Source of the DNA: Flavobacteriales bacterium
GTDB lineage: Bacteria > Bacteroidota > Bacteroidia > Flavobacteriales_F > PHOS-HE28
Length of the DNA: 64,000 bases
Reading direction: 5' to 3'
Assembly: GCA_016788635.1 (NCBI GenBank)
Contig: JAEUSU010000019.1
Span: 1 to 64,000 of the forward strand
The stretch's first letter is position 1; each line of letters starts with the position of its first letter. Made by a program: the position numbers and the translations under genes. Shown piece after piece: positions 56,318 through 63,149 of the stretch. The notes under the pieces are model-generated. The model ran no database searches and was not told the DNA's origin. It saw nothing but the letters and a program-made list of their open reading frames with translations.

Positions 56318-56938
56318 ATGGACCCGCTCTCCTTGCTGTTCGACGACCACGCGGAGGTGGACATCCATAAGCGGAACCTGCCGCACTGGCAGCAACAAGG
56401 CAAATTGTACTTCGTTACCTGGCGGCAGGCGGACAGCATTGCGGCAGAGAAACGCGAACAGCTTCGCCGCGAACGGGAAGCGTTCATCGCTGCGCACGGC
56501 GACCCGGCCAAGGTCCGGTTGCACCCCGAGGTACAGCGCCGGTACCACCAGCTCTTCAGCGAACGGGTGCAACGGTGGCTCGATGCCGGGCATGGGTCAT
56601 GCGTGTTGCGTCGACCAGAAGCACGGGACATCGTACGCACGGCGTTGCACCACTTTAATGGGCAGCGCTACGCACTGGGATCATTCGCCATTGCGGGCAA
56701 CCATGTGCATGTGCTGGTGGCACCGGTGCTGGGGATCGAACTCCCCAGCGTGATGCACAGTTGGAAGTCGTACACGGCCAAGGCCATCAACAAGGCGCTG
56801 GGGCGTAGTGGCACGCTTTGGCGCGACGAGAGCTACGATCACCTCGTACGGAACGAGGCCTCGCTTTACCGCATCTCGGCATACATCCATGCGCACAAGG
56901 CCCAAGGTGCGTACGTGGAACGTCGGCGGCTGCTTTAG
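56318..56938 (+). CDS. REP-associated tyrosine transposase (RAYT, IS200-like Y1 family)
   Basis: 206 aa from the ATG at 56318; the longer frame from 56207 runs through the left palindrome and is unlikely to be the start. The HUH motif is GNHVHVLVAP (His129 and His131). The likely catalytic Tyr is Tyr173 in DESYDHLVRNE, near the typical KSYTAKAINKALGRSGTLWR region. RAYTs are single-copy, domesticated relatives of IS200/IS605 transposases that cut and move REP palindromes. The gene is bracketed by such palindromes (56225-56245 and 56938-57006), and its TAG stop touches the first base of the right one. No full insertion-sequence ends were found, so it is a domesticated RAYT unit and not an IS. 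Intact and probably active. Confidence 0.9.
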   Translation: MDPLSLLFDDHAEVDIHKRNLPHWQQQGKLYFVTWRQADSIAAEKREQLRREREAFIAAHGDPAKVRLHPEVQRRYHQLFSERVQRWLDAGHGSCVLRRPEARDIVRTALHHFNGQRYALGSFAIAGNHVHVLVAPVLGIELPSVMHSWKSYTAKAINKALGRSGTLWRDESYDHLVRNEASLYRISAYIHAHKAQGAYVERRRLL

Positions 56939-57006
56939 CATAAGGTCACACAGGCATCTTGCCTGTGGCTTGAAGCACAGGCGAGGACGCCTGTGCGACC
57001 TTATGC
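56938..57006. repeat. Bipartite REP/BIME-like palindromic element, right of the transposase
   Basis: Outer arms GCATAAGGTC (56938-56947) and GACCTTATGC (56997-57006) pair perfectly. Inside are two hairpins, CACAGGC/GCCTGTG at 56949-56967 (loop ATCTT) and again at 56976-56995 (loop GAGGAC). The folded element would form a cross shape. It touches the RAYT stop codon on one side and the 21-bp repeat array on the other. Confidence 0.85.
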
Positions 57007-57371
57007 GCAACGATCAAGCCGGCGCTCATCCCGATCAAGTCACGGCGCACATCGATCAGGTCGCGGCCCAACATGATCAAGTCACGGCGCAGATCGATCA
57101 TGTCACAGCTCATCTTGATCAAGTTGTCGCTCAGATCGATCAAGTTGCGGCTCATCTTGATCAAGTCACGGCGTAGATCGATCAAGTCGCGGCTCGAACT
57201 GATCGAGCTGTCACGCAGATCAATAAGGTCGCCGCTCAACTTGATCAAGTCACGACGCAGATCGATCAAGTTGCGGCTCATCTTGATCAAGTTGTCGCTC
57301 AGTTCGATCAAGTTGCGGCTCAAACTGATCGAGTTGCCTCGCAGATCGATCAGTTCACGGCGCTTGGCCAT
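56946..57371 (-). CDS. Possible 17-heptad amphipathic helix protein (doubtful)
   Basis: 141 aa starting MAKRRELIDLRG. From residue 7 to about 125 it is built of 17 seven-residue units such as LIDLRRD, LIKMSRN, LIDLSDN and LIELSDN. Hydrophobic residues fall at positions 1, 2 and 4 of each unit, as for a long coiled-coil or amphipathic helix. The last 15 residues (SSPVLQATGKMPV) are read through the REP palindrome, so the true end may have been lost. Because the unit is 21 bases, several frames on both strands stay open and this may not be a gene. The plus-strand frame continues into the FN3 gene. I favour the minus strand because it has its own ATG and a regular hydrophobic pattern. Confidence 0.4.
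   Translation of the reverse strand: MAKRRELIDLRGNSISLSRNLIELSDNLIKMSRNLIDLRRDLIKLSGDLIDLRDSSISSSRDLIDLRRDLIKMSRNLIDLSDNLIKMSCDMIDLRRDLIMLGRDLIDVRRDLIGMSAGLIVAHKVAQASSPVLQATGKMPV
57003..57353. repeat. Imperfect 21-bp tandem array rich in GATC
   Basis: About 17 diverged units of 21 bases, built on variants of GATCAAGTCACGGCGCAGAT. GATC occurs roughly twenty times in about 350 bases, spaced mostly 6-21 bases apart; by chance one or two are expected. Twenty-one bases is two helical turns, so the GATC sites stack on one face of the DNA. They could be real sites, or only what the codons of the Leu-Ile-Asp/Lys heptads force. Confidence 0.8.
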
Positions 57372-57636
57372 GGGTCCCAGGCCCCGCCAGGGGAGCGGCC
57401 CGTGGCCTGTTGGCGCTTCGGCGCAGGGCGAAAGGTGGTTTTTTTCAGGCCTTTGGCGGTCTTTTCAGGCTTGCGGCCATGCGGCTGAAAGGCCCGTTGT
57501 TGTTGGGCTACAGGCCGTCGGTGTCGGGCCAGCGGTCGACGGGCTGTCGGTGCATTTTACGACGGAACATCCGACCCCCCACCTGCATACAAGGGCTCGG
57601 AACGCGGTGCAAGTGCAACCGCAAAAACAAACAACC
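57372..57636. other. 265-base gap, no gene recognised
   Basis: GC-rich DNA between the 21-bp array and the FN3 gene. It stays open in the plus frame that runs from 57073 to 58269 but shows no family resemblance there, and no promoter or terminator was recognised. Confidence 0.4.
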
Positions 57637-58269
57637 ATGGCACTCATCAAGAAGTTCCTTGTGAAACTGGGCCTCGCAGGCCTCACCTCCGCAGCCTTGG
57701 TGGAAAAAGGCCGTAACCACGTGGCGATGCTCGACGGCAACGCCACCTACGCCTCCCTGGCCCCGCTGCTGCCGCCCATCACCACCGCGTGTGATGAGCT
57801 GGAAGCAGCCAACCTGGAGGTCATGTTCAACGGCGGCAAGATCGCCTTCGAGAACAAGCGCAAAAAGGAGTCCAACCTCAACACCCTCCTCACCGACCTG
57901 GGCCAGCAGGTGCAGGTGGTGAGCGGGGGCGACAAGGCCAAGATCCTCAGCGCCGGTTTCGAGGTGCGCAAGGCCCCCGAACCCATCAACGTGCTCGATC
58001 AACCACAGGACCTCAAGGCCCGCCTCACCGGCTTCACCGGCAAGGTGGCGCTGGACTGGAACGTGGTGCATGGGGCCCGCTACTACCAAGTGTGGGTGAC
58101 CCAGGGCGACCCCACCAAAGGCACCTGGGTGCTGGCGGGGGTGAGCACCAAGAGCCGCTACACCGTGGATAACCTGGTGCCGGGCACCTACTACAGCTTC
58201 CGCGTGAACGCTGTGGGCGCCCGCACCGAAAGCATCTACAGCGACCTCGCCACGCTGATGGCCGCCTAA
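57637..58269 (+). CDS. Fibronectin type III domain protein
   Basis: 210 aa from the ATG at 57637 (MALIKKFLVKLGLAGLTSAA), chosen by the conserved N-terminus; the longer frame from 57073 includes the 21-bp repeats and is not credible. The first 110 residues are helical and charged (ACDELEAANLEVMFNGGKIA). From about residue 120 comes an FN3 domain: LTGFTGKVALDWNVVHGARY, YQVWVTQGDPTKGTWVLAGV, TKSRYTVDNLVPGTYYSFRV and NAVGARTESIYSD. Similar small proteins occur in several Bacteroidota, usually without a known job. No signal peptide is evident, so it may be cytoplasmic. A strong hairpin 40 bases later ends the transcript. Confidence 0.8.
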   Translation: MALIKKFLVKLGLAGLTSAALVEKGRNHVAMLDGNATYASLAPLLPPITTACDELEAANLEVMFNGGKIAFENKRKKESNLNTLLTDLGQQVQVVSGGDKAKILSAGFEVRKAPEPINVLDQPQDLKARLTGFTGKVALDWNVVHGARYYQVWVTQGDPTKGTWVLAGVSTKSRYTVDNLVPGTYYSFRVNAVGARTESIYSDLATLMAA

Positions 58270-58308
58270 GATGCCCTGAACCACCGCGTTCCAACAAACC
58301 GCAGGATC

Positions 58309-58335
58309 GGCCCCGGCCCGCAAGGCGCCGGGGCC
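58309..58335 (+). terminator. GC-rich hairpin after the FN3 gene
   Basis: GGCCCCGGC (58309-58317) pairs with GCCGGGGCC (58327-58335) across a 9-base loop, 40 bases past the FN3 stop. A short GC-rich run and then TTTC follow. Confidence 0.65.
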
Positions 58336-58509
58336 GGTGCATTTCAGACCTGCCGCACCACAGGCCCATGGCCCGCCGGGCCACCTGCATTCCACGATCG
58401 GCTGTGCACATCACCCAGGCCCCTGCTCCGCACCTCCCCACCCCTGGCCTTATACCTTGGTACTGCTCCGGTACACATCCATGACAACCGCCAAAAACCA
58501 CGTGCCACC

Positions 58510-58845
58510 ATGGAGCAGCCTCCGTACCCGCCGGCCCACGAGGCCTGGCACCACGTGTACCACCAGCTCTGCGCGCTGAAACAGGCCCTGGACCAATTGG
58601 GCCTTGGCGCTGCCGCGCCCCTGCAGCCACCACCCCTGCCACCAGCCCTGCGGCTCAGCAAACGCCAGCGCCAGTTCCTCAAGCTGCTGTGCGATCCCAA
58701 GGGCTACACCTACAAGGAGATCGCCCACCGCATGGCCTGCCACACCAGCACCCTGCGCACCTACCGCGAGCGCATTGCCGAACAGCACGGCATTGTGGGC
58801 AAGACGAATCTGCTGCGCTGGGCGTTAGAGAACGGACTGGGGTAG
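58510..58845 (+). CDS. Stand-alone LuxR/GerE-type HTH protein
   Basis: 111 aa. The N-terminal 47 residues are proline- and alanine-rich (LQPPPLPPALR near the end). Residues 48-108 form a GerE-type helix-turn-helix: LSKRQRQFLKLLCDPKGYTY, then KEIAHRMACHTSTLRTYRER and IAEQHGIVGKTNLLRWALEN. The helix 3 segment TSTLRTYRERI resembles recognition helices of NarL/LuxR regulators. No receiver or ligand-binding domain is present, so it may act as a small DNA-binding regulator or pair with another protein. The unknown gene at 58869 begins only 23 bases later and may be its partner. Bases 58336-58509 before it hold nothing I could assign. Confidence 0.75.
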   Translation: MEQPPYPPAHEAWHHVYHQLCALKQALDQLGLGAAAPLQPPPLPPALRLSKRQRQFLKLLCDPKGYTYKEIAHRMACHTSTLRTYRERIAEQHGIVGKTNLLRWALENGLG

Positions 58846-58868
58846 CCACCGCACACACCTGCACTGCC

Positions 58869-59579
58869 ATGATCGTTGCCACCATGAACCTGCAGGAGAA
58901 GCTGGCCCACGTGCGCAGCGATGTGGACCGCGTGCTGCGCAAGCACAGGCCCACCATGGACCGCCTGCGGCATGAGCTGCGCGCCAGCCGCGACAAGAGC
59001 CCCCGGCTCCACTTCCTCGACTACCGCTCCCCAGCGCTCATCAACTGGCTTGTCACCCTCCATTGCGCCAAGAAGATCGAACGCATCTACCTCACCGCCT
59101 GGTGGCATGTACAGGGCGCGGGCCTGGAGGCCTTCAACCTTGCCCCGGATGGGGCCTTCTACTTCGATACCCACTTCTTCCAGCGCTACCGCGTGCGCGA
59201 GAACGGCCAGGAGGATGTGCTGGGCAACATGGCCCAGTTCCTCCTTGTGAACCACGACATCACCATGAAGCGGCTGCCCACCGAGCGCCACGGGCTTACG
59301 GAGGTGGTGGGCGTGGCCCGCGAAGGCCTCTTCCTGGGCACCGAGCGCCCCGGCAACATCCTGGCCTGCGACACCTACCTCAGCGTGGACATGCTCCGCC
59401 CCGAACAGCGCGACCTGCACCGCCTGTTGCAATACCAGGCCGCCACCAAGCATTGGTCCGCGGTGCAACGCCAGCAGCACATCGCCGCCATCAAAAAAGA
59501 AATGGACCGCGCCGAGCGGCTCATCAAAAAGGTGGAAGAGGACCGGGCACGGGAACGGGCCGAGGGGCTGGGGGAGTGA
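58869..59579 (+). CDS. Unknown protein, 3' end duplicated downstream
   Basis: 236 aa from the ATG at 58869 (or 231 aa from 58884, MNLQEKLAHVRSDVDRVLRK). No known domain was recognised. Distinct segments are DYRSPALINWLVTLHCAKKI, YLTAWWHVQGAG, HFFQRYRVRENGQEDVLGNM, and VGVAREGLFLGTERPGNILA. The tail is a charged helix (KKEMDRAERLIKKVEEDRAR). The HFFxRY pattern recalls uncharacterised Bacteroidota proteins of similar size. The gene follows the HTH gene closely. Its last 199 bases are copied again at 60105-60302, with the decayed DUF3800 gene between. Confidence 0.65.
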   Translation: MIVATMNLQEKLAHVRSDVDRVLRKHRPTMDRLRHELRASRDKSPRLHFLDYRSPALINWLVTLHCAKKIERIYLTAWWHVQGAGLEAFNLAPDGAFYFDTHFFQRYRVRENGQEDVLGNMAQFLLVNHDITMKRLPTERHGLTEVVGVAREGLFLGTERPGNILACDTYLSVDMLRPEQRDLHRLLQYQAATKHWSAVQRQQHIAAIKKEMDRAERLIKKVEEDRARERAEGLGE

Positions 59580-59604
59580 AGGCCGGTGCGGTGAGGACAA
59601 TCGG

Positions 59605-59627
59605 GCCACGAGTCACAGACTCGCGGC
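59605..59627. repeat. Small palindromic repeat, copy 1
   Basis: GCCACGAGTCACAGACTCGCG holds CGAGTC and GACTCG around ACA. The same unit recurs at 60328-60350 and 61083-61105, each time followed by GCAGCG. All three are within 1.5 kb in the plastic region. Confidence 0.8.
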
Positions 59628-59644
59628 AGCGCAGGGAGCAAGGC

Positions 59645-59962
59645 ACCATCAAGATCATTGCGGAATCACGCGGATCGAACGAGGATGCACCACTCCTGGC
59701 CGCTTACAACCGCATTCTCGACACAGGCAACCGCTTCAATCCTCCCACACGCTTCCGCGCCACCTTCAAGGCCCTTGAGTTCAAACGGAAACGTGAACTG
59801 GTGGATGGCCTGGAGCTTGCCGACCTGTGCGCCTATCCCATCGCCCGCCACATGCTCGATCCGGTGAAGAGCCATCCCTCATTCCCCTTGGTGCAACAGA
59901 AACTGTTGCGTCGCGCAGGATCGCTTGCAGTGGATGGCTACGGCCTGAAACGCTTTCCGTAG
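59645..59962 (+). pseudogene. 3' remnant of a DUF3800 gene
   Basis: In the frame ending at TAG 59960-59962 the DNA encodes IIAESRGSNEDAPLLAAYNR, then FRATFKALEFKRKRELVDGL, ELADLCAYPIARHMLDPVKS, and the end AVDGYGLKRFP. The order D-G-L-x-L-A-D-L-x-A-Y-P-I-A and G-Y-G-L-K-x-F-P is characteristic of the C-terminal half of DUF3800 proteins, which have an RNase H-like fold and often sit on mobile or defence islands. The N-terminal half with the first catalytic Asp is missing; the frame continues upstream only into other DNA. It is a truncated, presumably inactive copy. Confidence 0.75.
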
Positions 59963-60104
59963 CGGCCGAAAAAACAAAAGTCCGATCGATACAAGACCGA
60001 CCGAACCTTTGCCGACTGGGATAACCCCTGTCCGAGGTCAAAGCTAAGACTTTGTCTTTAGGGGGGCTGGATGCCGGGCAGTTATTCACGGAAGACTGCC
60101 GATA

Positions 60105-60302
60105 CAGCGTGGACATGCTGCGCCCCGAACAGCTCAGCCTCTACAGCAAATGCAACACCACGCCGCCACCAAATACTGGTCCGCCGTGCAACGCCAGCAG
60201 CACATCGCCGCCATCAAGGAACAACTGGACCGCGCCGAGCGGCTCATCAAAAAGGTGGAAGAGGACCGGGCGCGGGAACCAGCCGAGGGGCTGGAAGAGT
60301 GA
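60105..60302 (+). pseudogene. Second copy of the 3' end of the 58869 gene, frameshifted
   Basis: The DNA aligns with 59381-59579 and gives TKYWSAVQRQQHIAAIKEQL then DRAERLIKKVEEDRAREPAE against TKHWSAVQRQQHIAAIKKEM. Its first part (YSVDMLRPEQLSLYS) is in a different frame from the rest, so a frameshift lies near 60140-60155. The match continues past the stop through the palindrome, to about 60355. Only the 3' end of the gene is present; this is not a full gene. Confidence 0.85.
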
Positions 60303-60327
60303 AGGCCGGTGCGGTGAGGGCAAGCAG

Positions 60328-60350
60328 GCCACGAGTCACAGACTAGCGGC
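60328..60350. repeat. Small palindromic repeat, copy 2
   Basis: GCCACGAGTCACAGACTAGCG: one arm has a C to A change (GACTAG), which breaks the stem. It lies in the same place relative to the duplicated 3' end as copy 1 does to the full gene. Confidence 0.8.
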
Positions 60351-60426
60351 AGCGTGAGGGAGGCATGGACTTGATGGCTGGGCTAACAGATTCACATCTC
60401 CTAACTTCATGGCCCACTGAACTTGT

Positions 60427-60906
60427 ATGAGCATCTCGAAGACATCTACCCCGCAGGATAACCGAAGTAATTTAATGTGGCGCTTGAAGGAGTTCTTAGG
60501 GCGAACAATAATGACTGGCCTAATTGGAGGCTTGTTCGCGACTGGATACTTGGTCTACAAGGACCGAACCGCTGACCTTGATTTTCGGCGGAACGCAGTG
60601 GCTCGTGTTAAGCAAATGGATCGCATGAAGGACGACCTTCTGGACTTTGCCATGTTCATTGAGCAACAGCAGCGTTTAGTTCATGAATATGACGCAAAGC
60701 TCGAACGTCTTCTGAGTGAACACTCTCGATACAGCGGGTTACTCGAGGTTGAAAAGAGTGAAGTACAGTTATTGATGGCATATTACGAAGAGCGAATGGA
60801 CAAAGCGGAAAATCGAACTCTCCTTATTGGCGCCCTTATTGGTATTGCGACGTCTCTTATTGCAAGTTTCATCTTCTCAATCATCACTAAAAGGATGAAG
60901 CTTTAG
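60427..60906 (+). CDS. AT-rich two-helix membrane protein with a coiled coil
   Basis: 159 aa from the ATG at 60427. A basic start (MWRLKEFLGRTIMTGLIGGL) leads into one membrane helix at about residues 27-45. Then come about 80 helical residues (RMKDDLLDFAMFIEQQQRLV, HEYDAKLERLLSEHSRYSGL) and a second membrane helix (LIGALIGIATSLIASFIFSI) with a basic end KRMKL. No known family was recognised. The base composition and codon choice (ATT, TTA, AAA) are unlike most of the window, so it was probably acquired. This shape also occurs in membrane-acting defence and toxin proteins, but no partner gene was seen. Confidence 0.6.
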   Translation: MSISKTSTPQDNRSNLMWRLKEFLGRTIMTGLIGGLFATGYLVYKDRTADLDFRRNAVARVKQMDRMKDDLLDFAMFIEQQQRLVHEYDAKLERLLSEHSRYSGLLEVEKSEVQLLMAYYEERMDKAENRTLLIGALIGIATSLIASFIFSIITKRMKL

Positions 60907-61082
60907 CCCTAGATTATGCTCCGCATCGCAATTCATAAGAAATGACCAACATCTACCCCAGCGACTGCGCATCTCCAAATCCGTGGCCATCTTGGCCCCC
61001 TGCCTAGTTCTGAGGTTTGTTCCGGATTTCAGGCACTAGGCCGTGCATAAGCCGCTGAACGGATGAGGAGCCAAGCGAACTG

Positions 61083-61105
61083 GCCACGAGTCCCAGACTC
61101 GCGGC
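61083..61105. repeat. Small palindromic repeat, copy 3
   Basis: GCCACGAGTCCCAGACTCGCG has both arms intact and a changed loop (CCC). It lies just before the AT-rich T9SS gene's 3' end and carries the same GGCAGCG flank as the other two copies. Confidence 0.8.
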
Positions 61106-61134
61106 AGCGGGGGGGCCACCATGGCATCCGAACA

Positions 61135-62766
61135 TCACATCTTTATAAAGCGACCGTAGTATTCACCATCTTTCTTGCTGACCCTAACGTAATACATGCC
61201 TGGATTCAATGCACTAATATCTATTTCAGAATGTTCGCACAACGAACTTGTATAGTGACCAACATTCACTACTAAGGTCATCTGAGCATCATAAACATCC
61301 ACACTAGTTGACTCTTCGCAATAATTGCCGAGCTCAACATACAGAATATCAAGTACAGGGTTCGGGTAAACCCGTAATTGATTGGCGACCATACTATAGT
61401 CCGAAATACTACTTTGCTGCTGGTCCACCTTAATTATCCATGCATCAGTCACACCCATTCCACCAACAACATCACCATCAGTGGAAGCGGTGGTCCCAGC
61501 AAAACAATAACCATCAACTCCATCAACCAGCAATACTTGTCCATTGTCATCGGCCGAACCGCCATAACATCCTTGCCAGAGCATCACATTCTCATCAGAT
61601 AACTCGAACAGCCAGAAATCACGCTGACCATTTGAACCAACCACATCTCCATCATTTGAGGAGGTTGTTCCACCAATAACGTATCCACCAAACTCTGTCT
61701 CAACTACAGTGAATGCACTCTCATCAAAGGATCCGCCGTAAGTGTTCTGCCATAATAATGCCCCACTAGCACTTGCCCGAACAACCCACACGTCCCTCAG
61801 GCCAGCAACCCCACCAACGTCACCATCCAATGACTCAGTACTACCAACGGCTACAATATCACCTGATGTTAACTCGGCAACGTCACTAATACTCTCAAAC
61901 CCACTTCCCCCAAAAGTTTGTTGCCATTGAATATCACCATTGCCGTTCACTTTAACAATCCAACAGTCATAACCTCCATGATTCCCTGTCACATCCCCGT
62001 TATTAGATAGAGTTCCACCTCCAATAACAAATCCTCCGTCAGCGGATTCAATTATACCCTGTGCAGCATCATATGCAGATCCGCCATAACATCGAGACCA
62101 TTGGACCTCTCCGAAGGAATCGATTCGTAAAACCCAAAAATCTACGTCTCCATGATTGCCAGATAGATTTCCATCATTAGAGCTTGTTCCACCAACCAGT
62201 ATACAATCTCCATTTGACGCCATAAGCGCATCAGAAACAGTGTCTCCATTTGTGCCGCCATAATTTCTTTGCCACTCAATTACACCACTAGCATCTATCT
62301 TGAGCACCCATACATCAGTAAATCCATATGAAACACCAGTAAAATCACCATTTGTAGAACTTGAGTTTCCAACAATGAAATAACCACCATCATCCGCCAC
62401 TAAAACATTCATGGCCATATCCGTAGAACTACCACCATAATTTCGAATCCATTGCACTTCTCCAATGCTGTTCAACTTGCAAATCAGATAATCTCGCATA
62501 CCTTGATTAGCTGATAAATCGCCATCCGTAGATTGTGTTGTGCCCACGAGGATATAGCCCCCATCTGGACAGGCAGTCATGCCCATTATTCCGTCTTCCT
62601 GACTGCCGCCGATTGCGTTCTGCCATAAAATACTTGGCGGTTGCTGTCCGTTGCACCGGTTGATACCCACAATCATTATTCCAAAATAAACGAGGCCGTA
62701 TAACAATCGACGTAACAAGATTAATAGAGACATTAATTTCGACTGATTCAAGCCAAACATATGCAT
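61135..62766 (-). CDS. AT-rich secreted seven-repeat propeller protein with T9SS type A sorting domain
   Basis: Up to 543 aa; starts at 62766 or, better by signal peptide, at 62733 (MSLLILLRRLLYGLVYFGIM). The body holds seven repeats of about 57 residues, with the marker W(Q/S)xxxGGS (QNAIGGSQED, RNYGGSSTD, RNYGGTNGD, RCYGGSAYD, QTFGGSGFE, NTYGGSFDE, GCYGGSADD). Each is preceded by DxWVxKxDxxGxxxW and followed by DGGYxxxGxTxSxDGDxxG. This fits a seven-bladed propeller. The end (LRVYPNPVLDILYVELGNYC to GEYYGRFIKM) is a type A T9SS domain. The gene is visibly AT-rich compared with other T9SS cargoes here, so it was probably gained from a lower-GC relative. Confidence 0.85.
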   Translation of the reverse strand: MHMFGLNQSKLMSLLILLRRLLYGLVYFGIMIVGINRCNGQQPPSILWQNAIGGSQEDGIMGMTACPDGGYILVGTTQSTDGDLSANQGMRDYLICKLNSIGEVQWIRNYGGSSTDMAMNVLVADDGGYFIVGNSSSTNGDFTGVSYGFTDVWVLKIDASGVIEWQRNYGGTNGDTVSDALMASNGDCILVGGTSSNDGNLSGNHGDVDFWVLRIDSFGEVQWSRCYGGSAYDAAQGIIESADGGFVIGGGTLSNNGDVTGNHGGYDCWIVKVNGNGDIQWQQTFGGSGFESISDVAELTSGDIVAVGSTESLDGDVGGVAGLRDVWVVRASASGALLWQNTYGGSFDESAFTVVETEFGGYVIGGTTSSNDGDVVGSNGQRDFWLFELSDENVMLWQGCYGGSADDNGQVLLVDGVDGYCFAGTTASTDGDVVGGMGVTDAWIIKVDQQQSSISDYSMVANQLRVYPNPVLDILYVELGNYCEESTSVDVYDAQMTLVVNVGHYTSSLCEHSEIDISALNPGMYYVRVSKKDGEYYGRFIKM

Positions 62767-62775
62767 GATACTTTT

Positions 62776-63051
62776 TTAACTCTCTCCACCTCGCTTAATG
62801 ATGCGTCTATTGACAGCTTTTATTGTCTCTTCAAAGTAATCTCTCTCAACGAATTTCATATCGCTCGGAGCAATCAGCTCAATATCTCCACTTTCGAGCT
62901 CGACTATCCCACAAGCTTCCACATAGCTAGTGTTTACTGTCATTATTGCACGCTGTGTCCACGTGTGGAAATGACCCCTTCGCCCATCCACAAGAAGCAC
63001 CATCCTGAGCTTCGCTTTTTCACCGTCCATTTCTGTGCCTTTTTGCTTCAA
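62776..63051 (-). CDS. Small AT-rich protein of unknown function
   Basis: 91 aa ending 9 bases before the T9SS propeller gene, so the two probably form one acquired unit. ATG codons at 63051, 63030 and 63003 are all possible starts. The middle (GRRGHFHTWTQRAIMTVNTS, then YVEACGIVELESGDIELIAP) looks like a small beta domain, followed by a helix (RDYFEETIKAVNRRIIKRGG). No family was recognised. The same AT-rich composition as its downstream neighbour supports it as a real gene. Confidence 0.5.
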   Translation of the reverse strand: MKQKGTEMDGEKAKLRMVLLVDGRRGHFHTWTQRAIMTVNTSYVEACGIVELESGDIELIAPSDMKFVERDYFEETIKAVNRRIIKRGGES

Positions 63052-63081
63052 TCGAGCTTCATTTCATTACAATCCTTTTGA

Positions 63082-63120
63082 ACACCCACAGGGTCCCCGT
63101 ACGTGGGACCCTGCGGGTGT
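63082..63120 (-). terminator. Hairpin terminator of nrdA
   Basis: ACACCC-A-CAGGGTCCC and GGGACCCTG-C-GGGTGT pair as a 15-bp stem with one mismatch, 30 bases after the nrdA stop. It separates the nrdA gene from the AT-rich genes. Confidence 0.8.
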
Positions 63121-63149
63121 CAACTACAACTCCAAACGTTGCGTTCGGT

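Noticed and set aside
56318-56938. Full IS200/IS605 element
   Set aside because: No insertion-sequence ends or TnpB gene were found; the flanking palindromes and single gene fit a RAYT unit better.
57003-57353. Possible CRISPR array
   Set aside because: The units are contiguous 21-mers without spacers, they vary at many positions, and no cas gene is present.
57003-57353. Replication origin based on the dense GATC cluster
   Set aside because: No DnaA-box cluster, AT-rich unwinding region or dnaA/dnaN/gidA genes lie nearby.
57073-57636. Plus-strand extension of the FN3 gene through the 21-bp array
   Set aside because: The frame is open only because 21 is a multiple of 3; the conserved N-terminus of the FN3 protein begins at 57637.
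60046-60063. Hairpin CTAAGAC-ttt-GTCTTTAG as a terminator
   Set aside because: It has a bulge, is followed by G and not T, and no intact gene lies just upstream.
60427-60906. Toxin-antitoxin or anti-phage membrane effector
   Set aside because: The shape (two helices around a coiled coil) fits, but no partner gene or known effector motif is visible, so it stays unknown.
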